From: Parietaria judaica
Lineage: Eukaryota; Streptophyta; Magnoliopsida; Rosales; Urticaceae
NCBI GenBank assembly: GCA_954871525.1
Contig: OX940868.1
Span: forward strand, 20,455,056-20,519,055
Reading direction: 5' to 3'
DNA length: 64,000 bases
Every line of letters begins with the position of its first letter. Position 1 is the stretch's first letter. Under the pieces are notes generated by a model. The model made no database searches and had not been told where the DNA came from. It saw only the letters and a list, made by a program, of their open reading frames with translations. Positions 51,181 through 62,723 of this stretch are shown in pieces. The translations under genes and the position numbers were made by a program.

Positions 51181-51272
51181 TCCGATAAGGTTTATATCCG
51201 ATGAGGTTTTCCTTCGATGAGGTTCTTCCTCGATGAGGTTTCTTCCTTCGATGAGGTTCTTCCTTGATGAGG
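51181..51272. repeat. Short tandem repeats with core CGATGAGGTT
   Basis: At least five imperfect units of 15-20 bases share the core (C/T)GATGAGGTT. They lie between the polypurine tract and the promoter of the antisense gene, and may be part of its regulatory region or simply a minisatellite in the 3' region of the gypsy element. Confidence 0.7.
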
Positions 51273-51540
51273 TTTGTGTCCTTCGGGGACTCTTCCACTT
51301 CTTGCATGCTCTCTGATGGCCTCGAGCTCCCATGTAGTGCTGATTGGGCGCGATTCTCCAGGCTGTCAGATCTTGGAAATCTACGTCAATCATTTCGCAT
51401 TAAATATGGGGTTTTCTCGCACTCGAGTGCTTTCGGGTTTCGCAACGACTCTTTTGATCTTCACCGTTGGATGATTTCTCGCGCTTCGATCCTGGACCGT
51501 CGGATCCAAAACGCGCCTCTCTAGCTTCATCAGTTTTTCC

Positions 51541-51547
51541 CTATAAA
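51541..51547 (+). promoter_or_regulatory. TATA box of the antisense gene in the gypsy element
   Basis: CTATAAA is followed after about 150 bases by the ATG at 51693, with a CT-rich leader between. This suggests that the extra ORF is transcribed from its own promoter, opposite to gag-pol. Confidence 0.5.
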
Positions 51548-51692
51548 TTCAAAACTCGAACTTCAAACCGAAAGCTTCAACTCAGTCGTCTTCCCCAAAC
51601 TCTCTCTGCGAATTCTTTTCCCTGAATTCCTTTCTTCAGAACAAAATACTTTTCATTTCCTCCCCGTTCGGACTCACTTTCCAATCAAGAAA

Positions 51693-54600
51693 ATGTCAAA
51701 TCCGGGAAAGATCTTCAAGACTCGGTCGCCGAAGTCCATAATGACTCGAGGATCTGAGGAAACACTACGTGGATTCCAATCCCTGCTATCTGCGTCTCCC
51801 TCAGTCCGGCGAACTTGCCGATGAGCCCCCGGAAGGGTACATCGCTCTTTATGAGCACTTCTTCCGGTCGGTGGAACTGCACCTTCCACTGCCTCATCTC
51901 ATCGTGTGCTTCCTCCACGCGTACAAGATGCCAATCAGTCAGGTTAGCCCTAACGCGCTTCGCCTTCTCATCTGCACCATGGCAATCGCCCTCGAGCAGA
52001 AAGTGGTTCTGACCTTGGAGGACCTAATGCGGCTCTTCAAGTGGTCGAAGAACTCGAAGAATCTGGGCTGGTTCTTCCTCTCTTCCGCCACGCGTGTCCA
52101 CGTCATTACCAACACTCCGAACAACGAGTCCGGGTGGGAGAACAGGTACTTCTTCGCGCATTACGACCGCCACACCCTTGGGCCGCACTATGAGGCGCTT
52201 CCTACCAAGTGGGTCGACGAGAAAGAAGTGCCAAGGTTTAGGCCCGTCGCAAATAAAGAGGACGACGAGCGCTTCGCTGGGGTTGTTCGGGCTCTACTGG
52301 AGAATCCTCGTCGGAATTGGACGACGGACTTCTTCGGTACCCGTGTCAAAGAGTCGGGACTCTATCAACTCTGCCACATCGTGGGTAAACCACCGGTGGG
52401 GTTCCGCCTCGAAGAGGTCAAAGATGTGGACCCTTCGTCCCCCATTGTTCGGCAATCTCCTAAGCCGAAAAAGAGAACTCAAAAGTCCATTCGTGGATCA
52501 TCGGAGCCACGGCAATGTCAAGGCCAAGATCCAGGACAAGGCCAAGATCCAGGAAGGGAGGTGGGTCCTCCGGTTCTCATCGGGATCTATCGAAAGCTGG
52601 CTTCTTGGGCATCGGCCCTCGGACTGGTGCTGACCGGTTCGCTTCGAGCGACAAGGCTCTTCCTCCGAGGAGCAGCTCGGAGAGGCGAACAAAACATAAG
52701 CACGACGCTGGTGCTTCTCGCCCTTCGGAGGTATCGACTTCCTCGGGGGCGACTCGCTCTCGGGACGCACCTCGTCCCTCGGAGAGCCGTCGCGAACCCG
52801 AGATTCAGACTTCTTCGCGGGCACCTTCTCGCGAGAAAGTCGTCTTGAAGAGGAAAACTGCCGAAGGGGCACGCGACGCTCCTCTTCCGAAGAATAATAA
52901 GACTTCCGAGTCATCTAAGGAGATCGATGCAATTCCTCCGGCTCCGGAGACTGTCACCGTCGCTTCTCGCGAGGGGACCGTTCTCGCCGGGGCGAGCGCG
53001 TCGACCGTTCTTGCTTCGACTCCTCCGACCGAGGCCGGCAGAACCGTCGATGGGGCTCATGGGACCCCCCGTCCTTCTCCCACTTCTCGGGAGCGGTTTC
53101 GCTTCGATGATGACTTCATCGATTTGGTGTCGTCGCTGGATCTCTCGGCCTCTGAGGTAACATCTAATTTTCCTTCCGCACTTTTTGCGATGCCTGCAAA
53201 TTTTGGGTATCTGACGTGCATGTATATATATATTTTCTCCTCAATTTCAGACTCCGGCTCGCGCCGACGCGCCTCCTTGCTTGGAGGTTTCATCTTTAGC
53301 ACCTCCCGCACCTGCCGCGGAAGGACTTTCGGTCGCCGTTCCTACGGCTGACGAGGAGGGTTCGTTACCCGAAGAGGCGCTCGATATCGCCGACGCGCCC
53401 CTCATCCTGGAGCCTGTCGGACGGTCCGGCGCTTCGGAGGGGCCTTCTCTACCTTCCGAAGAGGTTTTGGTCGAGGGCCATCCCAAGGGAGGGGATGGCC
53501 TACTTGCGGACGTCGTTCCCCTCGACGCCTCTGCTCTTCCTGAAGTGCCCCGACCGGATGGCTCTTCAGAGCCGACCGACGATGCCGGTGCTTCTGAGGC
53601 TAACGCTTCTTCGTCCGACGATGTCGGGATTTCTCTTTCTCCGCTGCCGAAATTTCTTCCCAACTCCGGACCGGGAGGCTTTTCTCTTCCTCCTTGGGAG
53701 CGATTTCCGGCAGCTCCTACTTCGGAGTCTCCGCCGGAAGAGTGGAAAGTATACTCGCTTCGGGTCCTTCGGGACCTGTTCTGGCCCGAGCCTTCAAGGA
53801 CTCACGGCTTGTCTCTGAGCCATGTCAGGGGCTATGGCCGGGCTGCCACTACACTTTTCCAGGCCCTCGCCCGCTTCAACACCGTTATTCTCGAAGAGAA
53901 TATGGGCAGGGGCGAGAGCGCTCAGGAGTTAAACGACCTTCGAGCTAAGCTTGCTGACACAGAATCGCACCTCGAGGTCTCCGTCCTTGGGGAGCGAAAA
54001 TATCGGGAAGCGGCCGAGCGGGATTCCGATGAACTGGAGGTCGCGAGGGTCAAATTGGCGGAAGAGACTTCGCTTCGCCAAACTCAGGAGAGGGAGCTTG
54101 CCGAGTGCAAGGCTAAAGCCGAGGCGGAGGTTGCGGCGCTGAAGGCCGAGTTGGATGGGGAGCATAGACGTCACTCCCTGATAGTGAAGAGCTACGAGAA
54201 GCATCTCGAAGCGAAGAAGTGGCGGCTGGCCAAAATCAGCGAGGCGGTGGGCGTACCTGTCGAGCAGGAGAGCCGGCTCGCCTCTCGAGTGGCCTCGTGC
54301 CTGAAACGCCTCGGAAAGGAACTCGAGGTGTCGCAGACAGAGGCGAAATCGGAGCGCGAAGCGCGCCTACACCTCTTCGACAGGGCCCAGGACAAAGCGC
54401 AGCGCGCCTCGTCGAGGTATAAGGCTTTGGAGGAGTCTATCAATTTTCATCGCCGCTCCGCCGCCTATGGGGCCAACGCTCGCCTTCTTGAGAAAGTTCC
54501 TCCTACGGCAACCATTGAGAGTCTTCTGCCTCGTCTTCCGAAGTATAAGACTTTGTTTGAAGAGAACGAGGCTAAGGCCCGCGAGCTAGATGACAGATCT

Positions 54601-55312
54601 CTCCTCGATCCTGATTCTCCTCCGCTTACCCCTGGTGCTCCTTCTTCCGCTGGTATAGATTGGGCGACTCGCTTCGTAGGTGGGGATGCCTCTTCGGCCT
54701 TGATGAGTATGGTACTAACGACGGGGTCGTCACTTCCACCAACGGAGCGGTTACCACCGAAGCGGTCGCCTCTACCGTCGAAGCGGTTACCAACGAAGCG
54801 GTAGGGGGGGAGGAAGTTTCTTAGGCCTTTTCTTATAGCTTTCCTATGTACATTTATTTACACTGTCCTTTCTTTGTAACTCCTTCGACGGATTTTATTA
54901 ATGAAAAGAACTTTCTTTATCTTTAACTTGTTTCTGTGCTTGTTGCTTCTCTTGTGTTCCTGTCATTACTTCCTGGCTAAACTTCTTTCCTCAGGGTGAC
55001 GAATTTTTCTATACCTCGGAACCGCTGTTTTACTGCGAGGATGTGCTAGCTTCTTTCCTTGCGATTGACGAAGAACATCCCGCCATACTCGAGGAGTTTG
55101 TCCAAGATATGATAAGGCGTGCGGCTGCCTCTCTTTCCGGAGTCACGGACGATGAGACTCCCTTTAGTCCTTCTTCGGCCTACGTGATCGAATTTATGAT
55201 GCTGAGGCCTGTAAATTATGCCGCCGTAGAAGATCTTCTTCGGGACGTCCTCTCCGAGAATGGGGAGTTCGTCATAGAACAAATTGCCGATAGGGTTGTT
55301 CGGGAGGATTGA
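51693..55312 (+). pseudogene. Antisense extra ORF of the gypsy element (PF04195-like plant transposon protein), frameshifted
   Basis: The frame from ATG 51693 (MSNPGKIFKTRSPKSIM) continues after a frameshift near 51.78 kb as YLRLPQSGELADEPPEGYIA, then HFFRSVELHLPLPHLIVCFL. This matches the style of the putative gypsy-type transposon domain (PF04195, Transposase_28). A second frameshift lies near 52.53 kb in a short tandem repeat. The following Ser/Arg/Pro-rich part has a clear intron, 53157-53250 (GAG|GTAACA to TTTCAG|ACTCC), joining in phase. The next exon encodes a long coiled coil (about 53900-54600: ELNDLRAKLADTESHL, ELAECKAKAEAEVAALKAEL). A third shift is likely near 54.70 kb, before Thr/Glu/Ala/Val repeats. 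An acceptor at 54994 (TTTCCTCAG) may start a last exon, DEFFYTSEPLFYCEDV to the stop at 55312, and AATAAA follows at 55375. The role of these proteins is unknown. Confidence 0.65.
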
Positions 55313-55460
55313 CCTTCCCCTGCTGTATCTGGATAGATTTGTATAAAGTATTGTATTTGTAACGAAATTTTATCAATAAAATCTATGACTTTTGTACGCT
55401 ATCGATGAAGTATGGGAGTATGTGTACTCCGCTTTTTTTTTTTTTTTTTTTTTTTTCTGG

Positions 55461-55901
55461 GCGATGAGCTTGTCGGTGTGCACCGGGCTCTGTCGCGATG
55501 AAGTGCTTGGCACTGATTTGCTGGCGATGAGCTTGTCGGTGTGCACCGGGCTCTGTCGCGATGAAGTGCTTGGCACTGATTTTGCTGGCGATGAGCTTGT
55601 CGGTATGCACCGGGCTCTGTCGCGATGAAGTGCTTGGCACTGATTTACTGGCGATGAGCTTGTCGGTATGCACCGGGCTCTGTCGCGATGAAGTGCTTGG
55701 CACTGATTTGCTGGCGATGAGCTTGTCGGTATGCACCGGGCTCTGTCGCGATGAAGTGCTTGGCACTGATTTGCTGGCGATGAGCTTGTCGGTATGCACC
55801 AGGCTCTATCGCGATGAAGTGCTTGGCACTGATTTTGCTGGCGATGAGCTTGTCGGTATGCACCGGGCTCTGTCGCGATGAAGTGCTTGGCACTGATTTT
55901 T
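55461..55901. repeat. 63-bp tandem repeat array, seven copies
   Basis: Units start at 55461, 55524, 55588, 55651, 55714, 55777 and 55841, each with GCGATGAGCTTGTCGGT(A/G)TG and containing CTCTGTCGCGATGAAGTGCT. Period is 63 or 64, and copies differ by only a few substitutions. The array is bracketed by T-runs (55433-55456 and about 55897-55911). Because 63 is a multiple of 3, open frames run through it on both strands, but these are repeats, not proteins. Confidence 0.95.
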
Positions 55902-55911
55902 TTTTTTTTTG

Positions 55912-56174
55912 GACGTGTTTATTTGACACAGCGATAGAATATTGTCTTAAGAGACGAGCCTCGTTAAACCCTTCGAGTCCCCCAATGGGTGCGGCTCGCG
56001 AGGGAAGAGTACTCCATGTTGTATTGAATAAGGCCGGAGCCAGTCGCGCGGATCCCGAACAAGTAGGGTCGGGAGTCCCCTGTTAAATAAACTTAAAAAA
56101 TAGAAAGACTTAAGAAAAATAGAAAAGAAATCTTAACTAAAAAAACCGAAATCGTAAGGCGCCGATGACGTTCT
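55912..56174. other. Gypsy 3' region between tandem array and pol end
   Basis: No ORF of note. It contains a GC-richer stretch (for example CGAACAAGTAGGGTCGGGAG) that may be leftover 3' untranslated sequence of the retroelement. Confidence 0.45.
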
Positions 56175-57900
56175 TTACTGGTAGAATTTCTTCAAGTGCT
56201 TGACATTCCACCTTCTTATAACCTTGACTCCGTCGGTGTTTTTGAGCTCATATACCCCTGGCTTGACGATGTGGGTCACTGTATACGGGCCTTCCCAGCT
56301 TTCTCCTAACTTTCCCGCGTTAAGCTCGGCTGTGTTCTGGAACACCCTTCTGAGGACTAGTTCTCCGACTCGGAACCTTCTCGGTCGCACCTTTTTGTTG
56401 TAGAAACGGGCGATGGTGTTCTGGTAGTTTGCTATATGAATTCTGGCTCGCTCCCGTCTTTCGTCGATGTGGTCCAGCTGATGAAGCAGGTCCTGGTTGT
56501 TGTCTTCTTCGTGGTTCGGTGCCCAGGATCGCCGAAAACTGGGGACTCCTACTTCCGCCGGGATTACCGCTTCCACCCCGAATGCTAGAGCAAAAGGAGT
56601 TTCTCCGGTGGCTGAGTGTGGCGTTGTTCGATAAGCCCAAAGTACTCCAGGGAGTTCATCCGCCCACAGCCCTTTCTTCTTGTCGAGCCGCTTCTTGAGG
56701 CTGTCGGTGATCGTTCGGTTGATTGCTTCGGCGTTCCCGTTCCCCTGAGGATATCTTGGCGTTGAAGTGTTTAGCTTTATCTTCCATCGTGCGCAGAAAT
56801 CTTTGAACTTCTTCGAGATGAATTGGGACCCGTTGTCTGCGATGATCTCCCTGGGGAGTCCGAAGCGAGTGACTACGTTCTTCCAAACGTAACTCTCGAC
56901 ATCGGTATCCTTAATATTGGCATAGGCTTCGGCTTCGGTCCATTTGGTGAAGAAGTCTGTGACCACCAGCATGAACCTCTTCTGCCTTGCTCCGATCGGC
57001 ATAGGACCGACGATGTCCATAGACCACTTCATGAAGGGGTAGGGCACCGATACTACCGACAGCTCCTCGGCCGGACAGTTGATTGCTGGGGCGTGTCGCT
57101 GGCATTTTTCGCATTTTCTGGCGTGGTTGACGCAGTCCGATCGCATTGTTTCCCAAAAGAAACCTTGAAGCTTGGCCTTCCTCACTAGGTTGCGTCCGCC
57201 TGAGTGGTTACCGCACTCTCCGCTGTGGATTTCTCGCATGACGTAGTTCGCCTCTTCTTTGCCTAGACAGCGTAGGTAGGGGCCTACGAGGCTTTTGAAG
57301 TAAAGTCGTCGGTCTATGATTGTGTACCGAGAGCTCTTAGTCTTTATTTTCCGCGCCTCTGGTCGATCTTCGGGTAACTTTCCTTCGACCAGGTATGCTC
57401 GGATGGGGGTCCACCAATCTTCGTCTTCGGTCTCTTCTACTATTCCTGGTTCTTCGTCATCACCCTCTTCTTCTTCTATCAGCCGAATTTCTCCGTTGCC
57501 TTCCTTCAAGACGTCGTCATTGTCTCGAGTGCTGTCCTCCTCGTCGGTTTGTCCTTCTTTGCTTACTTTTAGCTTCTTCTTATCGGGCCCTTCGCTTCTC
57601 TTGATGCTAGGCGTCTGTAGCGTCTCGACCGTGATCGATCGGAGCTCTCCTACTTGGGTGGTCGACCCCAGGCTCGCCAGGGCGTCTGCGTGGTTGTTGT
57701 CTCCTCTAGACACCTGTGTCAATGTGAAGAAATCGAACTTCTTCTCGAGAGACCTGACGACCCCAGCGTAGGCCTCCATCCTTTCGTCGTTCGTTTCGTA
57801 CTCTCCACTGACTTACTTTACGACTAGCTGAGAATCCGAAAAGGCATTCAAGCTCTTTACTCCGATGGCCGTGGCTGATTGCATCCCTCCGATGGCCGTT
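56175..57900 (-). pseudogene. Gypsy pol remnant: RNase H end and integrase
   Basis: The minus-strand frame starts inside an RNase H domain (FSDSQLVVK, a stop at 57813-57815, then VSGEYETNDERM) and from 57779 stays open for 534 codons. After an RNase H tail (NNHADALASLGS) and an acidic linker comes the integrase, with a His185/His192/Cys223/Cys226 zinc-binding set. Its DDE catalytic residues are Asp255 (MDIVGPM), Asp315 (ADNGSQF) and Glu351 (GNGNAEAINRT), 35 residues apart for the last pair as expected. A C-terminal region ends WNVKHLKKFYQ. Integrase is therefore intact at motif level, while gag, protease and reverse transcriptase are missing. The upstream break near 57900 removes the rest of RNase H. 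A second RNase H just before integrase is a known Tat feature, but this cannot be tested here because the first is absent. Confidence 0.88.
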
Positions 57901-58451
57901 CCTTTTAAGTTAGTTATAATACATAGTTGTATTTGTCCAATTGTAGTAGCCAATGCAAGAGCATGTAAAAACGACATGTTTTTACGTAAAACTGTTGAAA
58001 CGACAAAGTATCACACAAAAGACGAAACTCTTGAAAAACTACACGTCGTTTTATGTGTTAACGTGGTGAAGCTACAGCTTATGAATCAACTTCTTACTGG
58101 TCGTGCATTGAGATGCGTATATATAAAGTATAAACAAAGGACGTTCACACTTCACACTTCACAGTATCAAATAATATATTCAGTTTAAGTTTAACCCTTA
58201 AAAAAAAGTTTACATGATAAAAATAAAAAAATCTGCATATATATATATAATTAAAAAAGTCAATAACTTGATAACCGATCTTAACCTAAGAGTATGTATA
58301 CAGACCGAACCCGAAACTCCGGTTGTTTACCCTTCTTAATCTTCATGAATTTGCGAAAAGGCGAGTGTGCTGTAAAATTTGTGTATTGGGTTTATATTCT
58401 CGTTTTGTTTCCTTCAATTTATACAAAGATTAAAACGATGACGTTTGTATA
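57901..58451. other. Junction region between truncated gypsy and hAT
   Basis: Unrelated to pol. It contains TATATAAAGTATAAAC near 58120, a direct CACTTCACACTTCACA repeat and no gene. It may be part of the LTR-like sequence interrupted by the hAT. Confidence 0.4.
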
Positions 58452-58888
58452 CTAGCAAGTAGTCCCCAAAATGTAGGGGGCACCGGTCGGATTTTTTTTT
58501 TTTTTTTAGTAAAACCCGGAACCGGATATATCCGGGTCCGGGAAAAAAAAATCCCGGATATATCCGGTTCCGGGTTTTATATCTTTTTTTTTTAATTTTT
58601 AATTGTGTTATTTATTGTTATTTATTGTTTAGTCCTCGTTTCGTTTACTTGGTTAAATCTAAACATTTGGTAATTAAGTTCGGTTTTGAAAAAATAAAAT
58701 TTTAAAATTATTTTAAGTGTTTGAAATATTTAAAAAATAATTATGAGATAAATAAAACATACAACAACAAAAGAAAATAAATATGTGTCTTTATTCAACA
58801 AACTCGAAGGTACGGGAAAGTACAACTACAACGGCAAACGAAGTTACAAGTTCAAAGTACAATAAGAAAACGAACAATTGAAAACGAA

Positions 58889-61800
58889 TTACATTTGAAT
58901 CTGTGAAAAGTAATTCGCCAATTCTCGGTCGTACATATCGTTTTCTTGTTGTCGTTTCTTGGCCATAATCCAATCTCTCGAAAGCATAAGGATCTCGACC
59001 ATCAATGATTTTGTAGACTTGCGGCGAGGCTCTAACATCCTTCCGGCCATTGAGAATGCCGCCTCCGATGATACCGTTGAGACCGGGATGGTGAGAATGT
59101 CACGAGCCAACAAGGATAAGACCGGATACTCCGATCGATTTGCGTGCCACCATTGAAGAATGTCGAGGCCTTCATTTGGGAACGGTGTCGGAGGAAGGTT
59201 GTAGAATCGGGCGTACTCGTCGATGTTGTGTCGTCGTTGACGTCGACCAAGAGTTCGAGATCCCGAACCGCCACTTCCTTGTGAAGTCGGTGAAGAAGTC
59301 GATGCATTGCCGCGCCCAATAGCCGTAAGGTTGTAGAATAAACGGTGATTGTACACGTATGGTGATTGTGAACCACCGCCCCCGCGTCCGCCCTATATTG
59401 AACCAAAAATATTAAAGTTTAGAGTAATGTTAGGAAATAAAAATAATTAATCTTAAGAAATAAAGTTAAAAAATTACTTGAGTTTGTGGTTGTTGTTGAT
59501 TCGTTTCCTCCCACTGATCTTCGATGTCGTTATATTTTTGCTCGTACTCTTGGTAAAGAGCCTTCATCTTCTGATCCGCATCGAAGTAATTGTGCGTCAT
59601 GTAGGCCTCACCCGTGATTTCTTGCATGCAATTTAAGACCTCCTGCAGCCTGGAAAGCTTAAGTGTCGGATCCACGATCACAGCGGCACAGTATAGAAAT
59701 GGGAGGTTTTCAGGACTCCAATAACTCTGAAACTTTGCAATCATTGGGGTTAGTACATCGGTAAATAAAGCATTACGTTTAGCGGTTTCAAAATGACAAA
59801 GTATATCAAAAATAGCGGGCAAAGCTCTCTGCGACGTGGGTGAGTAAACATGAGATAAATCAATAGTAATTTGATTAAAAAGTTGTAGAAAAGCCTGGAA
59901 TTGGATGGCGGTGAGCCAATCGTCCGGAGTGATGTCTTCGCGGTCTTCTTGTTCCAGGCTGTTGATCCAGTTTGTAAGAAGCTCCTTGTAGGGTAGGACA
60001 GCATCCAACATCATGTAGGTCGAGTTCCAACGGATCGGCATATCCGGTTGAAACGTTCTTACCGGGTAACCGTGAGCCCTGCAATAATCTTCCCAAGAAA
60101 CTGTACGCATAGTAGATGATCGTATATACAAAATCGTGTTCCTAATTTTGGCGATACTATCGGAAATAACTTTTAAGCCGGATTGAACTATCAAGTTTAT
60201 AATATGACACGCACACCTTTGATGAAAACAATCGTCCCTAAAATTGGTCAATCTTTCCTTCATTATTTCTACGGCATTGGCGTGGGCACTTGCGTTATCT
60301 AACGTAATAGAAACTACCCTATCCTTAAGGTTCCAATCCGACAAAACTTCTAGTATCGCCTCGGCTAGGTTTACTGATGTGTGCCTAACCCTCAAAGGCC
60401 TAAAACCTATGATACGCTTTTCCATTTTCCAATTATCGTTGATAAAGTGAGCTACGACCGTAATATAATCATCATTGGCATGGCCTTTCCAACAATCCGA
60501 CGTTAAAGACACTTTGTAAGCAGATTGTTGGAACATTTCTTGTAAAGCGGCCCTTTGCTCGTTATAAAATTTGATAATTGTCTCGTGGTTTATATAATAC
60601 GAGATTTCCCTATAGTTTATCGGCGCCACCTTCATCATCAATTCGTTAAAACCTTCTCCCTCGGGCGCCGATATAGGCAAACCATCGCGTATAACCCACT
60701 GAGCAACATACATTCTATAAAGATCATCGGGTAAGCGACTTACCTCCTCCGCCCGCTTTTTCTTCAAGCAATTCTTGACGTGGGCTTCTAGGCGGCTATT
60801 GCCGTCGTGCTTCGGGTGAGCACTAAACTCCGCATTGCAGTGTCGGCAAATCCCCCACCTATCTTCCAAGCCGGTTTCGTAGTTGTATCTGTAGTCGGGT
60901 ATGAAGTCGTTCTGCCAAACCGCTCCCGTTAATTTCTTTCGCTTCCTCGCCGGCGGATGGGGGGGGCGACCGTCCTCACCCTGAACCAAGGGTTGTTGTT
61001 GGGCCCGTCCACGTCCACGACCACGTCTAGCTGGCGGTGGCGGCGTTGGTAGAACTTCGTCAACTTCCTCCTCCTCGCCTTGAACGTAGTTCGGGTCCTC
61101 TGCATCATCATCATCATCGTACTGGGCATCGGGGTCGTTGGGTAGGTTCCTCGACCTCGTTTCCTAAAAAAACATATTAAGAAATATTACAATTACATTT
61201 ATTAAATTTTCAAGAAAATGAAGAAATATTACAATTAAATTAATATTAATCATATTAATTTAATTAAATTTGATATAGTTAAATAAAAAAGTTAACAAAA
61301 TTAAAAATGGTATTTCTTATGTGTGGAAATAATTATCAAGCTCTTTTAGACGGAACTCCCCGAGGTTCCACGGCCAGATCGACTGGAAAGGATGCTATGA
61401 TCTCGCTTTAGGCCCAAGCTTTTCTAGACAGAACTCCCCGAGGTTCGCAGGCTAGCTTGGAGGAGATTGCAAAGCAAACCTTATTTAAAAACCAATCTTT
61501 CTAAGACACCGAAATCCATTAAGAACTTTATAATTATCACCACACATACAAATTACCTTTTTAATTTTAATAGCTTATTTAAGTAACCATTTAAAGTTAA
61601 ATTAAATTAATATGATTAAATTATTATTAAATCTCAAGAAATTCGTTTCTGATGTGGAAGATCAGTCGGAACCGCAACCACGGAGCATACTAAGACTTTC
61701 AAGAGACGTGGCAAATTAATTAATTAAAATAAATGAATTAAATTAAATTTGAAGGTTTTTAACTTATTAAGTAACCATATAAAGTTTAATTAAATTAATA

Positions 61801-62431
61801 AGATTAAATGATTATTAAATCTCAAGAAATTCGTTTCTGATGTGGAAGATCGGTCGGAACCGCAACCACAGAGCATACTAAGACTTTCAAGAGACGTGAC
61901 AAATTATTTAATTAAACTAAAATAATTAAACTAAAATAATTAAATTAATTAATTAAACTAAAATAATTAAATTAATTAAACTAAATTAATTAGTTAAACT
62001 AAAATAATTATAATAATTAAACTAAAATAATTAAACTAAAATAATTAAAGTATGTGTAAACAAAATAATTAAACTAAACGTACCTCGGCGTCGTGGTTAA
62101 CATATTGTTGTTGTTGTTGCTCGTTGCTAAGGCTATTCCATTCCGGAATAGTTGTACCTTGAAAATTGAGTAAGTTAGTAAACATACCGCCTTGACCTTG
62201 AGAAATTAGTAATTGTTGGTTCGGCCCGACGCCACCGGTACCATATTGACCATGAACCGGTAACGGTTGGCTAGAGGAACCGGGAACATTGTGTTGATTC
62301 ATAACTCCGACATTATAATTATGTTGACTAAAACCCGTCCCGCTATTAACCGATCGCGGCGACGGAATAGTGGACCGTCCTTTTCCTCGGACATCGGGAC
62401 GTCCTCGAGAACGGTTGTTGCCACTCGACAT
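58889..62431 (-). CDS. hAT-family transposase (BED zinc finger, hAT dimerisation domain)
   Basis: Three minus-strand exons, 62431..62084, 61163..59478 and 59392..58889, join at GT-AG sites, all in phase 0, to encode 845 residues. Residues 1-116 are Gly/Gln/Ser/Asn-rich and of unknown role. An acidic run and an Arg/Gly stretch follow. A BED-type zinc finger spans about 219-248 (Cys222, Cys225, His244, Cys248 in CRHC...HVKNC). The RNase H-like catalytic core has Asp339 (SLTSDCWKG), Asp405 (ITLDNASAH) and the Cys433-x2-His436 motif (CACHIIN). The C-terminal dimerisation region at about 738-820 includes Glu788 in SSEAAFSMAGR, the expected third acidic residue. Plant hAT transposases cut and paste DNA in the nucleus as oligomers. 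The start is the ATG at 62431; a TATA box lies at 62591-62600. No defect was found. Confidence 0.92.
61559..61910. repeat. 188-bp direct repeat in the first transposase intron
   Basis: Two copies offset by 188 bases share ATCTCAAGAAATTCGTTTCT (61631 and 61819) and CTAAGACTTTCAAGAGACGT, with few differences. Just upstream, GAACTCCCCGAGGTTC occurs twice (about 61350 and 61433). A minisatellite of AATTAAACTAAAAT-like units fills about 61905-62060. Together these make most of the 920-bp intron repetitive. Confidence 0.85.
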
Positions 62432-62590
62432 ATTAACGACAATATATTAAACTAACAATAGAGAGTATTTATATAATTATAAAGTAGCTAAACTATAGAG
62501 TAAATTCGGAAATATGAGAGCTTGAGAGAGTTTGGGAGAATTGGAGATGAAGAGAAGGAGTTGTGTGAAAAAAATGAGGTTGAAGTGGGA

Positions 62591-62600
62591 TATTTATAGG
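62591..62600 (-). promoter_or_regulatory. TATA box of the hAT transposase
   Basis: CCTATAAATA on the minus strand lies 160 bases upstream of the transposase ATG and about 125 bases inside of the large palindrome. Confidence 0.6.
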
Positions 62601-62723
62601 GGAAAATGTGAAGGAATTCGAGTAAAGTGGTGTTTTTCGAGGTCCAACGGCTATTTTCAGGGGCCAGTCTGCAAATTAATCCGTTGCCTCCAACGGCTCT
62701 ATTTTTTACCGTTACTTTTGCCG

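Larger units (their letters stand above)
50356..57900 (-). mobile_element. 5'-truncated Ty3-gypsy element, Tat-like organisation
   Basis: In minus orientation the order is: RNase H remnant and integrase (57900-56175), a 63-bp tandem array, a gene on the opposite strand (51693-55312), a polypurine tract and the 3' LTR. A long 3' region between integrase and 3' LTR, with an antisense extra ORF and tandem repeats, is characteristic of the Tat lineage (Retand/Ogre/Grande relatives). Everything upstream of RNase H, including the 5' LTR, is missing and the break is near 57900. Placement in Tat is by architecture, not by phylogeny. Confidence 0.75.

Noticed and set aside
51769..52848. 359-codon frame as a stand-alone gene
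   Set aside because: It starts at GTG. Its first part belongs to the antisense gene that begins at ATG 51693 in another frame, and its last 110 codons are out of frame after a shift near 52.53 kb.
55383..55929. Several open frames of 67-138 codons across the tandem array on both strands
   Set aside because: A 63-bp unit is a multiple of three, so open frames arise automatically. The repeated peptides have no recognisable function.
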